Shown here piece after piece: positions 8,625 to 18,438 of a stretch of 64,000 nt of DNA (position 1 is its first letter; each line of letters starts with the position of its first letter). The stretch is taken from positions 62,001-126,000 of the forward strand of contig NZ_QYBB01000007.1 of the NCBI RefSeq assembly GCF_004137685.1. The letters are read 5' to 3'. This DNA comes from Lichenibacterium minor. Its GTDB lineage: Bacteria; Pseudomonadota; Alphaproteobacteria; Rhizobiales; Beijerinckiaceae. The notes under the pieces are model-generated. The model made no database searches. It had not been told where the DNA came from and was given only the letters and a program-made list of their open reading frames with translations. The translations under genes and the position numbers were made by a program.

Positions 8625-9536
8625 TCAGCGTTGACGGTTCGTGGCGACGAAGAGGCCCCGCAGCGGCGGCAGCTCGCCGTCCGGGTCGAGCCAACCCGGG
8701 CCGCGGGCCTTCCCTCCCCAGGCCTTGCCTCCCAGGGACGCCGCCGGCGACGGCCCGCCGAGGCAGGTTACGCCGTCCCGCCGTTCCGCGGCCACGAACA
8801 CGGCGCGCAGGGCCGCATCGTCGCCGGCCGACACGAGGTCGATGCGGTCGACCGCGCAGGCCAACGCGGAACGGCCCATCGGGTGCCCCGGCGCCCCGCA
8901 GGCGAAGCCCGACACCCGCAGGACCGACCCGCCTCCCCGGAACCCCAGGCAGGGCGCCGGGCCGGCGGCGCCCCACAGCAGGAGGTCGGCGGCCTCGAAG
9001 CGGCCGAGCCGCGTGTCCATCCCCGCCGCGGGATGCAGGCGGGTCGCCGTGAGGCCGCGAGCGGCGGCGAGCCGCGCCAGCCCGTCGGCCAACCCGTCGC
9101 CGGCGTCTCCGCCCGTACCGTCCGGGCCGGACCGCAGCAGCGAAACCTGGAGGTAGGGCTTGGCATCCCCGAGCCGGCCGAAGGTCATCACGTCCTCCCG
9201 GGCGCCGTCGGGCTGGCGGCGGCGCGCCTCGTGGACGCTGGGCAGCTTCGAGAATTCCGTGCCGGCGAGGTCGAAGAGGGCGAGCGGGCGCCGGATCTCG
9301 CTCCACTGCGCCCCGGCGGGGCCGGACATCGGCGCGTCGGCGGAAGCGGGGCGGGCCGCCAGGAGCGCCGCCGCCGACGCGAGGGCGCCGGCCGCCGCGC
9401 CCGTGGCGGCGAGCGCTACTAGGCAGAAGCGGAAGACGGGCCGACGGCCGCGCCGGAGCGCCGCCGGCCGGCCCGTGCCGGGGTGCGCCGACCCGCGCCG
9501 GGCATCGAAGGACGTGAACCGCGCGAGAGCCGACAT
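8625..9536 (-). CDS. Membrane-anchored or exported hypothetical protein
   Basis: About 303 residues from the ATG at 9536, which is preceded by GGGGTGG; earlier in-frame starts reach 9602. A basic, arginine-rich N-terminal stretch is followed by one long hydrophobic helix (about residues 35-62), then a soluble domain of roughly 240 residues with three cysteines near the middle and end (APCLGFRGG, SALACAVD, VTCLGG). The shape suggests a periplasmic domain on a single anchor. I do not recognise the family. Confidence 0.65.
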   Translation of the reverse strand: MSALARFTSFDARRGSAHPGTGRPAALRRGRRPVFRFCLVALAATGAAAGALASAAALLAARPASADAPMSGPAGAQWSEIRRPLALFDLAGTEFSKLPSVHEARRRQPDGAREDVMTFGRLGDAKPYLQVSLLRSGPDGTGGDAGDGLADGLARLAAARGLTATRLHPAAGMDTRLGRFEAADLLLWGAAGPAPCLGFRGGGSVLRVSGFACGAPGHPMGRSALACAVDRIDLVSAGDDAALRAVFVAAERRDGVTCLGGPSPAASLGGKAWGGKARGPGWLDPDGELPPLRGLFVATNRQR

Positions 9537-9793
9537 GGCGCCACCCCGCATCCCGGACGCGGGATGCCTGTGGGAGGACGATGCGCCCGCGGCCTCTGCC
9601 ACGGGTTACCGGCGGTGGGCGACCCGTCGGCAGGGTCAACGCGGGGTTAGCGGACTCCTCCGCATTCCGGGCGACATGCTGGAAGCGTCCCGAACCGTCG
9701 CAGGGAACCGTCGGCTCGCGCGAAGATCGAGAATGCGTCGCTGCGGCGGCGCGCGTTCGCGCGGGCCGGCGGCCAGGGCTTCGACCGCTGGGA

Positions 9794-11728
9794 TCAGGGC
9801 GCGAAGACGGGGTCGAACAGGCCGTGGATGCCGCGGGCCGCGAAGACCGTGATGTGGCCAGCGTCGTAGAACAGGGGATGCCCGTCGCGCACCACCGGGC
9901 AGACCACGCCGTCGCAGAGGCGCGACGCGGGATCGATCACGCTCGCGCCGTGGCGGGCCACGGCGGCCCGGATCGGGCCCGTCGACGCGTCCTGGCGCCG
10001 CCGCGCCTCGTCTTCGCGGGGGGGCGGGGGCGGCGCGGTGCCGTGCAGCGCCGCCAGGGCCAGGGTGCGGGGCACCGGGTAGTCGGCCTGGGGCGGCGCC
10101 AGCAGCACGAAGGCGCGCACGCCCGCGGCGTCGAGCGCGTCGAGCGTGGCGTCGAGGCGTCCGAGCCCGTCCCCATAGACGAACCAATCGGCGCCCAGCA
10201 CCACGCTGCGGATCGCCGGATGCGCCGCCACATAGGCGACCGCCGCGCTGTCGAAGGGCGCGCAGCCGGGCAGGGACGGCACGGCGAGCCCGAGCAGCGG
10301 CGGGCATTTCGAGAAGATCAGCGACACCCCGGCCGCCCCGCGCGCTTCCGCGTCCGCCGCCAGCGCCGGCACCCACATGCGGGCGTAGCTGTTGCCCCAC
10401 AACGCCACGCTGGGCTCGGCGCCGGCCGCGCCGAAGCGGCAGGGATAGGGGAGGGGCGCGGCGTCCGGGGCCGGAACGGGGCATTCGCCTTCCAGCCGGT
10501 CGAAGTGGCCGTCGGCCAGCGTCGCCACGGCGGCCGGCAGGTGGCCCAGCGCCAGCACGCCCCGGCCGGTGAGGTCGAGCACCTGCCCGAGCAGGAGCGC
10601 CGCCGCCGTGGCGGCTCCGGCGCCGACCAGCAGGCCGCGCCGTCCCGGCAGGGCGGACCGGGCGATGAAGGGCCGCTCGATCGCGGCATGGGACAGGCCG
10701 GCGAGCGCCACCGTGGCGGCGAGCAGGGCGAGGCGCGTCGCGAGCGGCAGGCTCGGGCCGCCGCCGTAGCGGGCCAGCACGATCACGGGCCAGTGCCACA
10801 GGTAGAGCGAATAGGAGATGCGGCCGAGCCACGCGAGCGGCCGGGAGCCGAGCAGCCCCGCCGCCCACCCCCCGGCCCCCCCTCCGCCGATCACCAGCAG
10901 GGCGCCGAGGCAGGGCAGCAGCGCGGCGGGGCCGGGAAAGGGCGTGGCGGCCGTGTAGGCGGTCGCCGCGAGCGCGATGGCGGCCAGCCCGGCCACCACC
11001 GCGGCGTCGCCGCCCCGCCCCCCCGCGATCCGGCCGGGCCCGCATGCCAGCAGCGCGCCGGCCAGCAGCTCCCAGGCGCGGCCGGGCAGGAGGTAGAAGG
11101 CCGACACCGGCGTGTGGTCCGCCCCCCAGGCGCCGAGCGCGAAGGACAGGGCCGCGAGCGTGGCGAGGGCCGCCGACGCGAGGCGGGGGTGGCGCGCCAG
11201 CGGCATCAGCACCAGCGGGAACAGCAGGTAGAACTGGCCTTCCACGCCCAGGGACCAAGTGTGCAGCAGCGGCTGGAGGGTGAGGTTGTCGGCGTCGAAA
11301 TAATCGGCGGCGAGGCGCGAGAACAGGACGTTCGAGCCGAACAGCGCGGAAGCCTCGGTGCTCTTGGCGAGCAGCCTGAGGTCTTCCGGCAGGAACACGA
11401 AGAGGCTCGCGGCCCCGGTCGCGAACAGCACGGCGGCCAAGGCCGGCACGATGCGGCGGACCCGCCGTTCGTAGAAGGCCGCGAGGGAAAAGCGGCCTCG
11501 GTCGATCTCGCCCCGCGTGATGGCGGTGATGAGGTAGCCCGAGATGACGAAGAAGACGTCGACGCCGACGAAGCCGCCGGGCAGCGCCGCGAAGCCGTAG
11601 TGGAACAGCACCACGATCGAGACCGCGACGGCCCGCAGCCCGTCGATGTCCGGCCGGTAGGTTCCGCCGCGGCCGTCGGCCGGACGATGCGGCGCGGCCG
11701 GGTCGCCGTTTCGCGGGGTGTTCAGCAT
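9794..11728 (-). CDS. Acyltransferase-3 / SGNH fusion protein (OafA/OatA type)
   Basis: This integral membrane protein of about 644 residues probably O-acetylates a cell-surface glycan. The N-terminal acyltransferase-3 domain has YRPDIDGLRAVAV, FFVISGYLI, FYERRVRRIVPAL and HTWSLGVEGQFYLLFP, with about ten membrane helices. The C-terminal 250 residues resemble an SGNH esterase-like domain: LWGNSYARMW replaces the usual GDSH block, and the final YDAGHIT keeps the Asp-x-x-His pair. The ATG at 11728 is chosen over a GTG at 11779. No other polysaccharide gene adjoins it, so the substrate is unknown. Confidence 0.88.
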   Translation of the reverse strand: MLNTPRNGDPAAPHRPADGRGGTYRPDIDGLRAVAVSIVVLFHYGFAALPGGFVGVDVFFVISGYLITAITRGEIDRGRFSLAAFYERRVRRIVPALAAVLFATGAASLFVFLPEDLRLLAKSTEASALFGSNVLFSRLAADYFDADNLTLQPLLHTWSLGVEGQFYLLFPLVLMPLARHPRLASAALATLAALSFALGAWGADHTPVSAFYLLPGRAWELLAGALLACGPGRIAGGRGGDAAVVAGLAAIALAATAYTAATPFPGPAALLPCLGALLVIGGGGAGGWAAGLLGSRPLAWLGRISYSLYLWHWPVIVLARYGGGPSLPLATRLALLAATVALAGLSHAAIERPFIARSALPGRRGLLVGAGAATAAALLLGQVLDLTGRGVLALGHLPAAVATLADGHFDRLEGECPVPAPDAAPLPYPCRFGAAGAEPSVALWGNSYARMWVPALAADAEARGAAGVSLIFSKCPPLLGLAVPSLPGCAPFDSAAVAYVAAHPAIRSVVLGADWFVYGDGLGRLDATLDALDAAGVRAFVLLAPPQADYPVPRTLALAALHGTAPPPPPREDEARRRQDASTGPIRAAVARHGASVIDPASRLCDGVVCPVVRDGHPLFYDAGHITVFAARGIHGLFDPVFAP

Positions 11729-11849
11729 GCCGGCGGGGCGCCTCGAGCCTGTCGCGTCGCCGCCGAAGCGGCGGTCCACCTCGGGTCCGTCAAGGGGCCG
11801 CGGCGGGGAGCCTGCGGATGTCGGCGATGGCGTGACATCCGCCCGAACG

Positions 11850-11886
11850 AAAAATCCCGCCGCGGCCCCGAAGGCGGCGGCGGGAT
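11850..11886 (-). terminator. Rho-independent terminator of rpmB
   Basis: Read on the minus strand, the arms TCCCGCCGC and GCGGCGGGA enclose a short GC-rich loop and are followed directly by TTTTT. It lies 29 bases beyond the rpmB stop codon. Confidence 0.85.
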
Positions 11887-11914
11887 CGGGAAACGACGCG
11901 GTGGCGACGCCGGA

Positions 11915-12229
11915 TCAGGCGGCCGCGGGGGTCTCGGCGACGGCGGCGGCGGCCAGCTTCTTGCCGATCTCGCGCTTCAAGGCGCGGGTCTTGGCAGACA
12001 GCTCCACGTCCTTGGCCTTCATCAGGAAGGCGTCGAGGCCGCCGCGATGCTCGACCGAGCGCAGCGAGGCGGCGGCGATGCGAAGGCGCACGGTGCGGCC
12101 CAGGGCGTCCGAGATCAGGCTCACGGCGACGAGGTTCGGCAGGAAGCGGGTCTTGGTCTTGATGTTCGAGTGGCTGACGAGGTGGCCAACCTGAACGGCC
12201 TTGCCGGTCAGTTCGCAGCGGCGTGCCAT
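11915..12229 (-). CDS. rpmB: 50S ribosomal protein L28
   Basis: A 104-residue ribosomal protein of the large subunit. The N-terminus [15 protein letters not shown], the [15 protein letters not shown] segment and [24 protein letters not shown] are diagnostic. AAGGATAG precedes the ATG. The C-terminal alanine-rich tail is common in alphaproteobacterial L28. It stands alone, between gcrA upstream and its own terminator downstream. Confidence 0.98.
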   Translation of the reverse strand: MARRCELTGKAVQVGHLVSHSNIKTKTRFLPNLVAVSLISDALGRTVRLRIAAASLRSVEHRGGLDAFLMKAKDVELSAKTRALKREIGKKLAAAAVAETPAAA

Positions 12230-12403
12230 GATCTATCCTTTGGAGCTGTCGCGGGTCCCGTCGAAGCGCGGCCGAACGCCATCCCCCGATCGCCTGCGGC
12301 GCGTGTGATTGAGCCGCGGTCTATAGGGAGGGCGGCCGGGGGCGTCAAGCGCATCGGGGGCTTCGCGCCGGGGCCGGAGCCGAGCGATGCACCCCGCCGC
12401 ACC

Positions 12404-13027
12404 TCACATGATGCGGATCATGCGCTCCGTGCGGCGCCGGTCGACGACCGGCTGGAAGGCGACGCGGGCGTGCTCCTGGCAATAGGGCAGGGTGCCGACG
12501 GCGCGGCAGCCGCAGAAGCGGAACTCGGCGCTGGTGGGGTCGCCGATGGGCCAACGGCACATCGAGCCGTTGAGCTCCAGGATGGTGACGCGGTCGCTGA
12601 TCGGGATCGCGGCGTCCTTGACGGCGCGCAGGGCCGGCAGGTCGATCGTGATGGGCTCCCTGGCGGCGTCGAGGATGGACGCCACGTCGTCGACCCGGTG
12701 GGCCGCGACCGCCGCCGCTTCGGGGACGGCGCGGGGCGGCGCCGCGACCGGGGCGACCTCGGGCACGTGCGGCACGGGTTCCACGGCGGCGGGCTCGGCG
12801 GCCGAGGGGAGGGTCGACACGGGTTCGGGGGGCGACAGGTCGCGGATGCGCGGCGCGGCGGCGTCGGCGGGCGGCACGGCGCGGCCCGACAGGCCGAGGC
12901 GGTGGACCTTGCCGATCACCGCGTTGCGCGACACGCCTTCACCGAGTTCGGCCGCGATCTGGCTGGCGCTACGCCCTTCGAGCCACAGGGTGCTCAGGCG
13001 CTCGACGCGCTCATCAGTCCAGGACAT
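12404..13027 (-). CDS. gcrA: GcrA cell-cycle regulator
   Basis: GcrA is an alphaproteobacterial sigma70 cofactor that binds DNA and activates promoters depending on methylation of GANTC sites by CcrM. The 207-residue product shows the conserved N-terminal helix-turn-helix beginning MSWTDERVERL and containing SRNAVIGKVHRLGLSGR (about residues 28-50). A proline/alanine-rich linker follows, and then the sigma-interacting C-terminal region with CRWPIGDP and two cysteine pairs (CGCRAVG, YCQEH). The ATG at 13027 has GAGGGAGAGG upstream, and a GANTC site lies 24 bases before it, consistent with autoregulation. Confidence 0.96.
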   Translation of the reverse strand: MSWTDERVERLSTLWLEGRSASQIAAELGEGVSRNAVIGKVHRLGLSGRAVPPADAAAPRIRDLSPPEPVSTLPSAAEPAAVEPVPHVPEVAPVAAPPRAVPEAAAVAAHRVDDVASILDAAREPITIDLPALRAVKDAAIPISDRVTILELNGSMCRWPIGDPTSAEFRFCGCRAVGTLPYCQEHARVAFQPVVDRRRTERMIRIM

Positions 13028-13050
13028 GGCCTCTCCCTCTCGAAACGGAT

Positions 13051-13321
13051 GAATCAATAGATCAAGCCGGAGCCGCGTGGTGGGCGCCAGAAATGAAATG
13101 CTTGCCGGGCTCTTCCGAAACTTTGCCGATGTCGCCCTAATCTGCCCTTTGCGAACGGTGGGAAGCTACACGAGCGCGCGAATCAGGCGCAAGAGACGTG
13201 CGCCCCGCGCAAGGCTTTTCCCCAGGCAACTGTTGCGTGAAAAGCATGATTCCGCCGCGATCGCGGCCGTCCATGCCGCATTTGACCTCGGCTGGGCATG
13301 GCTTTAGGGATTCAGGAATCC
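13051..13321. promoter_or_regulatory. GANTC-rich divergent regulatory region between gcrA and argD
   Basis: The 432-base gap between the divergent genes carries five GANTC sites, at 13051, 13180, 13248, 13309 and 13316. The last two form a perfect 6-bp inverted repeat, GGATTC-AG-GAATCC, at 13308-13321. The region is visibly less GC-rich than its surroundings. A possible sigma70 promoter toward argD is TTGACC at 13282 with TAGGGA 17 bases later, which would place the dyad at its -10 and start-site region. GANTC is the CcrM target, and GcrA acts at such sites in Caulobacter. The functional reading is inference. Confidence 0.6.
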
Positions 13322-13459
13322 TTCGGCATCCGCGCGGAAGGCCTTGAACGATGTCCGACCGCGGTCGTGCGACCGATCCGGAGGGGACGGGTCCGCCGCC
13401 CCCGGTTCCCGTTCCTCCCCGGCCGCCGCGCGCCCGCGGAAGACGAGGGATCCAACACC

Positions 13460-14719
13460 ATGACGCATCCCGCTCCGTCCCATATCCTGCCCACCTACGC
13501 CCGCGCGCCGCTCGAGTTCGAGCGCGGCGACGGCGTTTGGCTGACCACGACGGACGGGAACCGCTACCTCGACCTCGGCGGCGGCATCGCGGTCGCGTCC
13601 CTGGGCTACTCGCACCCGCACCTCACGGCGGCGCTGCAGGACCAGGGCGCGAAGCTGTGGCATACCTCGAATCTGTACCGGATCCCCGGCGGCGAGCGCT
13701 TGGCGGACCGGCTCTGCGAGGCGACCTTCGCCGAGGTGGTGTTCTTCACCAATTCCGGCGCCGAAGCCAACGAGGCCGCCATCAAGATGGCGCGCAAGTA
13801 CCAGTCGTCCTGCGGTCATCCCGAGAAGTTCCGCATCGTCACGTTCGAAGGGGCGTTCCACGGGCGCACCCTCGCCACTATCGCGGCGGGCGGCCAGCAG
13901 AAGTACATCGACGGCTTCGGCCCCAAGGTCGAGGGCTTCGACCAGGTGCCGTTCGACGATTGGGCGGCCTTCGAGGCCGCCGTCGGGCCCGAAACCGGCG
14001 CCGTGATGGTTGAGCCGATCCAGGGCGAGGGCGGCATCCGCACCGTCCCCACCGAGCGGCTGCGCGCGCTGCGCGCCTTCTGCGACGCCCACGGCCTGCT
14101 GCTCATCTTCGACGAGATCCAGACGGGCGTGGGGCGCACCGGCACCCTGTTCGCCGGCGAAAAGGCCGGCGTGTCGCCCGACATCATGTCGATCGCCAAG
14201 GGCATCGGCGGCGGCTTCCCCATGGGGGCCTGCCTCGCCACGCGCGAAGCCGCGAAGGGCATGGCGGTGGGCAGCCACGGCACCACCTTCGGGGGCAACC
14301 CGCTCGCCATGGCGGTCGGCAACGCCGTGATGGACGTCGTGATGGAGCCCGGCTTCCTCGAGCACGTGCGGTCGATGGGGCTCGCCTTCAAACAGCGCCT
14401 GGCCGAGCTGCAGGACCGCCACCCGTCGGTCATCGCGGAGATCCGCGGCGACGGGCTGATGCTGGGCCTGCGCTGCGCCGTGCCGAACGGCGACCTCGTG
14501 GCGGCGGCGCGCGAGCGCCACGTCCTGGTGATCGCCGCCGGCGACAACGTCGTGCGCCTGCTGCCCCCGTTGGTCATCTCCGAGGCCGAGGTCGCCGAAG
14601 CCATGCGCCGCCTCGACGCCGCCTGCACCGACATCGAGGCCCACCGCAGGCCCGGCCCTGCATCGGCGGGCGCCGACGCCGGCCACAACACCTCCGCCGT
14701 GCTCAAGGGTGCCGCATGA
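13460..14719 (+). CDS. argD: Acetylornithine / succinyldiaminopimelate aminotransferase
   Basis: This PLP enzyme converts N-acetylglutamate 5-semialdehyde to N-acetylornithine with glutamate in arginine synthesis, and usually also serves lysine synthesis. The 419-residue class-III aminotransferase shows [18 protein letters not shown], the cofactor-binding [12 protein letters not shown], and the PLP lysine in [13 protein letters not shown] (about residue 248). The C-terminal 30 residues beyond the family core are alanine- and proline-rich. Its stop overlaps the argF start in ATGA, so the two are coupled. Confidence 0.95.
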   Translation: MTHPAPSHILPTYARAPLEFERGDGVWLTTTDGNRYLDLGGGIAVASLGYSHPHLTAALQDQGAKLWHTSNLYRIPGGERLADRLCEATFAEVVFFTNSGAEANEAAIKMARKYQSSCGHPEKFRIVTFEGAFHGRTLATIAAGGQQKYIDGFGPKVEGFDQVPFDDWAAFEAAVGPETGAVMVEPIQGEGGIRTVPTERLRALRAFCDAHGLLLIFDEIQTGVGRTGTLFAGEKAGVSPDIMSIAKGIGGGFPMGACLATREAAKGMAVGSHGTTFGGNPLAMAVGNAVMDVVMEPGFLEHVRSMGLAFKQRLAELQDRHPSVIAEIRGDGLMLGLRCAVPNGDLVAAARERHVLVIAAGDNVVRLLPPLVISEAEVAEAMRRLDAACTDIEAHRRPGPASAGADAGHNTSAVLKGAA

Positions 14720-15672
14720 CGCCGAACGGCGCCCCGTCGCGGCATGAGCCGCCGCGGCACTTCCTCGACCTCGACGCGGTGCCGGCCGCCGAGCTGCGCG
14801 GCATCGTCGACGGGTCCATCGCGCTGAAGCGCCGCCGCGCGGCCGAAGGCAAGGCGGCGCAACCGCGGCCCCTCGCCGGGCGCACGCTGGCGATGATCTT
14901 CGACCAGCCCTCGACCCGCACCCGCGTGTCCTTCGACGTCGGCATGCGCGAGCTCGGCGGCGAAACGCTGATGCTGACGGGCGCCGAGATGCAGCTCGGC
15001 CGCGGCGAAACCATCGCCGACACGGCCCGCGTGCTGTCGCGCTACGTCGACGCCATCGTGATCCGCACGCTGGAGCAGTCGCTGGTCGAGGAGCTGGCAC
15101 ACCACGCCAGCGTGCCGGTGATCAACGGGCTCACCAAGGCGTCCCACCCCTGCCAGGTGATGGCGGACGTGATGACCTTCGAGGAACACCGCGGCCCGAT
15201 CGGGGGGCGCGTCGTGGCCTGGAGCGGCGACAGCAACAACGTGATGGTGAGCTGGGCCCACGCGGCGCAGCGCTTCGGCTTCGCCCTGCGGGTGGCGAGC
15301 CCGCCGGAACTGGCGCCCAAGCCCGCCTTGCTGGCCTGGGCGAAGGCCAACGGCGCGGAGATCACCGTGACGCGCGACCCCATGGAGGCGGCGCGCGGCG
15401 CCGACGTCGTGGTGTCGGACTGCTGGGTGTCGATGGGGGACGACGAGAACGTCAACCGCCACAACCTCCTGGCGCCCTACCAGGTCGACGCGCGGCTGAT
15501 GGCCCAGGCCGATCCCAAGGCGCTGTTCATGCACTGCCTGCCGGCGCACCGCGGCGAGGAGGTCACCGACGAGGTGATCGACGGCCCGCAATCGGTGGTG
15601 TTCGACGAGGCCGAGAACCGCCTGCACGCCCAGAAGGGCATCCTGGCCTGGTGCCTGGGCGCCCTGGACTGA
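14716..15672 (+). CDS. argF: Ornithine carbamoyltransferase
   Basis: ArgF makes citrulline from ornithine and carbamoyl phosphate in the cytosol. In 318 residues it shows the carbamoyl-phosphate motif STRTR (66-70), HPCQ (144-147), the ornithine-contacting DCWVSMGDD and the catalytic [11 protein letters not shown] near the C-terminus. It is the second gene of the argD-argF unit, starting inside the argD stop. A short GC-rich hairpin follows the stop before hslO. Confidence 0.97.
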   Translation: MTPNGAPSRHEPPRHFLDLDAVPAAELRGIVDGSIALKRRRAAEGKAAQPRPLAGRTLAMIFDQPSTRTRVSFDVGMRELGGETLMLTGAEMQLGRGETIADTARVLSRYVDAIVIRTLEQSLVEELAHHASVPVINGLTKASHPCQVMADVMTFEEHRGPIGGRVVAWSGDSNNVMVSWAHAAQRFGFALRVASPPELAPKPALLAWAKANGAEITVTRDPMEAARGADVVVSDCWVSMGDDENVNRHNLLAPYQVDARLMAQADPKALFMHCLPAHRGEEVTDEVIDGPQSVVFDEAENRLHAQKGILAWCLGALD

Positions 15673-15825
15673 ACCCGGGGACCGGAGGGCTCCGGCCCCT
15701 TCGCGGGGGCGCGTCGCGGGCCGGGCGCCCCCGGAAAGCGGCCCCGTCGCTGGAAAAGCGCGGTCTGCGCGACCATTTCAGGGAGGATCGCGCGTTTCCG
15801 CGCCCTTTTCGACCTTGGACCCACC

Positions 15826-16797
15826 ATGCTCACCAGCGCGGAACGCCCCGTCTCCGACCTCGGCCACGACGACCTCGTCCTCCCCTTCGCGGTCACGCCG
15901 CTCGACATCCGCGGCCGCGTCGTGCGCCTCGGCCCGGCGGTCGACCGCATGCTGAAGCAGCACGGCTATCCCGAGCCCGTTTCGCGCCTCGTCGGCGAAG
16001 CGGCCGCCCTCACGGCCCTCCTCGGCTCGTCGCTGAAGATCCAGGGCCGCTTCCAGCTGCAGACCAAGACCGACGGCGCCGTCGACATGCTGGTGGTGGA
16101 CTTCGACGCGCCCGACCGCCTGCGCGCCTTCGCGCGCTTCGACGCCGAACGCCTCGCCGCGGCCGGGGCGCACCCCAACTCGGCCGAGCTGCTCGGCCAG
16201 GGCCACCTCGCGCTCACCATCGACCAGGGGGGCGACATGTCCCGCTACCAGGGCGTGGTGCCCCTGGAAGGGCAGGGGCTCGAGGCGGCGGCGCACCAGT
16301 ATTTCGCCCAATCGGAGCAGATCCCCACCCTGGTCCGCCTCGCCGTCGCGCAGAGCGTCACGGGCGACGGCGTCGCGTGGCGGGCCGGCGGGCTGCTGGC
16401 GCAGTTCCTGCCCGAATCCGAGGACCGGCGCCGCCAGTTCGACCTCGACCCCGGCGATGCCCCGGAAGGCTTCGTCCGCAACGCCCCCGAGGACGACAGC
16501 TGGTCGGAAGCCAAGGCGCTGGCCGCCACCGTCGAGGACCACGAACTCGTCGACCCGACGCTGTCGAGCGAGCGCCTACTTTTCCGCCTGTTCCACGAGC
16601 GGGGCGTGACGGTGTTCGACGGGCAGGCGATGCACGAGGCCTGCCGCTGCTCGCGCGAGCGCATCGAAGGCATGCTGCGCTCGTTCACCGTCGAGGAGCG
16701 GCGCGACATGGTCGGCCCCGACGGGCGCATCGGCGTCACCTGCGAGTTCTGCGGCGTGCATCGCGACTTCGAGCCGGCGGATTTCGACGCCGCGTGA
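15826..16797 (+). CDS. hslO: Hsp33 redox-regulated chaperonin
   Basis: Hsp33 is a cytosolic holdase activated by oxidation. The 323-residue protein has the usual fold, with [32 protein letters not shown] in the N-terminal domain (given here in parts: [11 protein letters not shown], then [10 protein letters not shown]). The C-terminal zinc centre is complete: CRC near residue 272 and CEFC near 306. Unoxidised, these cysteines bind zinc; oxidation unfolds the linker and exposes the client surface. Its place after argD-argF is a common alphaproteobacterial order. Confidence 0.96.
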   Translation: MLTSAERPVSDLGHDDLVLPFAVTPLDIRGRVVRLGPAVDRMLKQHGYPEPVSRLVGEAAALTALLGSSLKIQGRFQLQTKTDGAVDMLVVDFDAPDRLRAFARFDAERLAAAGAHPNSAELLGQGHLALTIDQGGDMSRYQGVVPLEGQGLEAAAHQYFAQSEQIPTLVRLAVAQSVTGDGVAWRAGGLLAQFLPESEDRRRQFDLDPGDAPEGFVRNAPEDDSWSEAKALAATVEDHELVDPTLSSERLLFRLFHERGVTVFDGQAMHEACRCSRERIEGMLRSFTVEERRDMVGPDGRIGVTCEFCGVHRDFEPADFDAA

Positions 16798-16831
16798 CGC
16801 GTCCGCCGCCGCCCGGCCTCCGGGCGGCCGC

Positions 16832-17572
16832 TCAGGTGCCGGCCAGCGCGTTCCGGTAAGCGGCCACGGCCGCCGTCCAGCCCATCTCCAGGGCGTCGGC
16901 GGTCAGCTCGTGGCCGATCGAGGCCTCGTGCAGCGCCGGCAGGGCGGCGACCAGCGGCGGCAGGTTGTCGAGGTTGAGGTCGTGGCCGACGTTGACGACG
17001 AGCCCCAGGGCGGCGGCCCGCCCGGCCGCCGCGGCGCAGCGTTCCAGCAGGGCGCCGTGGTCGCCCCGCGCGAAGGCCGCCCCGTAGCCGCCCGTGTAGA
17101 TCTCGATGCCGTCCGCGCCCAGCGCCGCGGCGCGCTCCGCCGCGTCCGGATCGGGATCGATGAAGACCACGGCCCTGCATCCCCACCCCTTCAGGCGCGC
17201 GACGGCGTCCCGCACGAGGCCGGCCCGATCGCCGTCGAGGCGCCAGCCCTCATCGGAGGTGAAAGTGTCCGGCGCGTCCGGCACGAGCGTGCACTGGTCC
17301 GGCCGCACGTCCGCGACGAGCCGGAGGAAGGCCTCGTCGGGATAGCCCTCGATGTTGAACTCGAACCCCGGACGCCAGGGCGCCACGAGGTCGGCCAGGG
17401 CCGGCACGTCCGACCGGCGGATGTGCCGCTCGTCCGGCCGGGGGTGGACGGTCAGGCCTTGGGCACCCGCGTCGCGGGCGAGGCGGCCGAAGCGCAGCAC
17501 GTCCGGCACGCCGGTGCGGCGCGCGTTGCGCAGCAGCGCGATCTTGTTGAGGTTGACGCTGAGCCGGGCCAT
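16832..17572 (-). CDS. pdxJ: Pyridoxine 5'-phosphate synthase
   Basis: PdxJ condenses 1-deoxyxylulose 5-phosphate with 3-amino-2-oxopropyl phosphate to form pyridoxine 5'-phosphate, the last ring-forming step of PLP synthesis. The 246-residue TIM barrel shows [17 protein letters not shown] at its start, [19 protein letters not shown] and [13 protein letters not shown] (all family hallmarks). The ATG at 17572 lies one base after the stop of the upstream dioxygenase gene; an ATG at 17581 would be too close to its GGGG. pdxA is encoded divergently about 0.9 kb away. Confidence 0.95.
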   Translation of the reverse strand: MARLSVNLNKIALLRNARRTGVPDVLRFGRLARDAGAQGLTVHPRPDERHIRRSDVPALADLVAPWRPGFEFNIEGYPDEAFLRLVADVRPDQCTLVPDAPDTFTSDEGWRLDGDRAGLVRDAVARLKGWGCRAVVFIDPDPDAAERAAALGADGIEIYTGGYGAAFARGDHGALLERCAAAAGRAAALGLVVNVGHDLNLDNLPPLVAALPALHEASIGHELTADALEMGWTAAVAAYRNALAGT

Positions 17573-17573
17573 C

Positions 17574-18335
17574 TCAGGCATCCCCGCTTTCGGCCCGGAA
17601 CGTCACCACCAGCACGTCGCGGAAGGCCGGGCGGGACGGGTCCACCGCCGTGATGGGGCTCACCCCGTGGAAGACGCGGTGGTCGTCGACCAGCGAAGCG
17701 TCGAGCGGCTCGGCGAGGGTCGCGGTTTCGACGGGCCGGCGCGCCGCATCCGCGATGGTGCTGACGCCGTCGGCCACGTTCTGCCGCCGCACCATCATCA
17801 CCAGAACCCAGTCGACGCCGTCCCGGTGCAGCCCTTCCGGGGTCGGCTGGCCGTTCTCGCCGGGCCGCGCTTCGATGCGAAACTGGTGCATCTCGGCGTG
17901 CCACGCCGCCGGCCGCCGCGCGGGCGGCGTCGCCTCCGCGAACACGTGCAGGCAGGCCGACATGATGGCGCGGTTCATCGGGTGGGCGGCCACGGCGGGC
18001 AGCACGGGCTCGAACACCCGCGCCACGCCGCCGTTCAACGGGTTGTGTTCGCGCGCCTGGAAGTGCGGCTGCTGCGGCTTCGGCGCCAAGCCGCGCGCCG
18101 ACACCGAGAAGCAGGCGAAGCGCCGCTTCCGGTAGGTGCCGCCGTCGGCCATGAAGCGGTCCGGACGGAGGTCGTCCCAGGACCGCGCGTAGCCGTCCCA
18201 GTCGGCCCCCCCGGCCGCCTCCACCAGCCGGGCCATCGCCGGGCCGGCCACGAAGTCGTAGCCGTCGCCACGCAGCCGGTCCACGATCGGGGCGGCTTCG
18301 GGGGGCGGAGCGAAGACGGGGAAGGGTTGGTCCAT
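17574..18335 (-). CDS. 2-Oxoglutarate/Fe(II) dioxygenase family protein (PF10014 type)
   Basis: A 253-residue protein with the double-stranded beta-helix signature of Fe(II)/2-oxoglutarate oxygenases. The HxD pair is in GLHRDGVDWVLVMM (about residue 175), the distal metal histidine in VFHGVSPI, and the 2-oxoglutarate arginine probably in the final FRDVLVVTFR. Family members such as isoleucine dioxygenase hydroxylate free amino acids; the substrate here is unknown. It ends one base before pdxJ and is therefore co-transcribed with it. The ATG at 18335 is chosen because the open frame upstream runs into the pdxA leader. Confidence 0.83.
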   Translation of the reverse strand: MDQPFPVFAPPPEAAPIVDRLRGDGYDFVAGPAMARLVEAAGGADWDGYARSWDDLRPDRFMADGGTYRKRRFACFSVSARGLAPKPQQPHFQAREHNPLNGGVARVFEPVLPAVAAHPMNRAIMSACLHVFAEATPPARRPAAWHAEMHQFRIEARPGENGQPTPEGLHRDGVDWVLVMMVRRQNVADGVSTIADAARRPVETATLAEPLDASLVDDHRVFHGVSPITAVDPSRPAFRDVLVVTFRAESGDA

Positions 18336-18438
18336 GCAGGTCGTCCGAGGCTCTGTCCCGCGCGTGGCGTCCCCGGCATATGGTGCCCGTCGCGACGCTT
18401 TGGTACGGATCGCCGGGCATAACGGAGGCGGGCCCGCG

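Noticed and set aside
9581..13060. Very long plus-strand open frame opposite the acyltransferase, rpmB and gcrA genes
   Set aside because: It is a by-product of high GC; its translation is rich in Arg, Gly and Ala with no domain, while the minus strand encodes clear families with proper starts and terminators.
13077..13307. Open frame of 76 codons in the gcrA-argD gap
   Set aside because: It lies over the regulatory GANTC sites, has no good ribosome-binding site and shows no recognisable fold.
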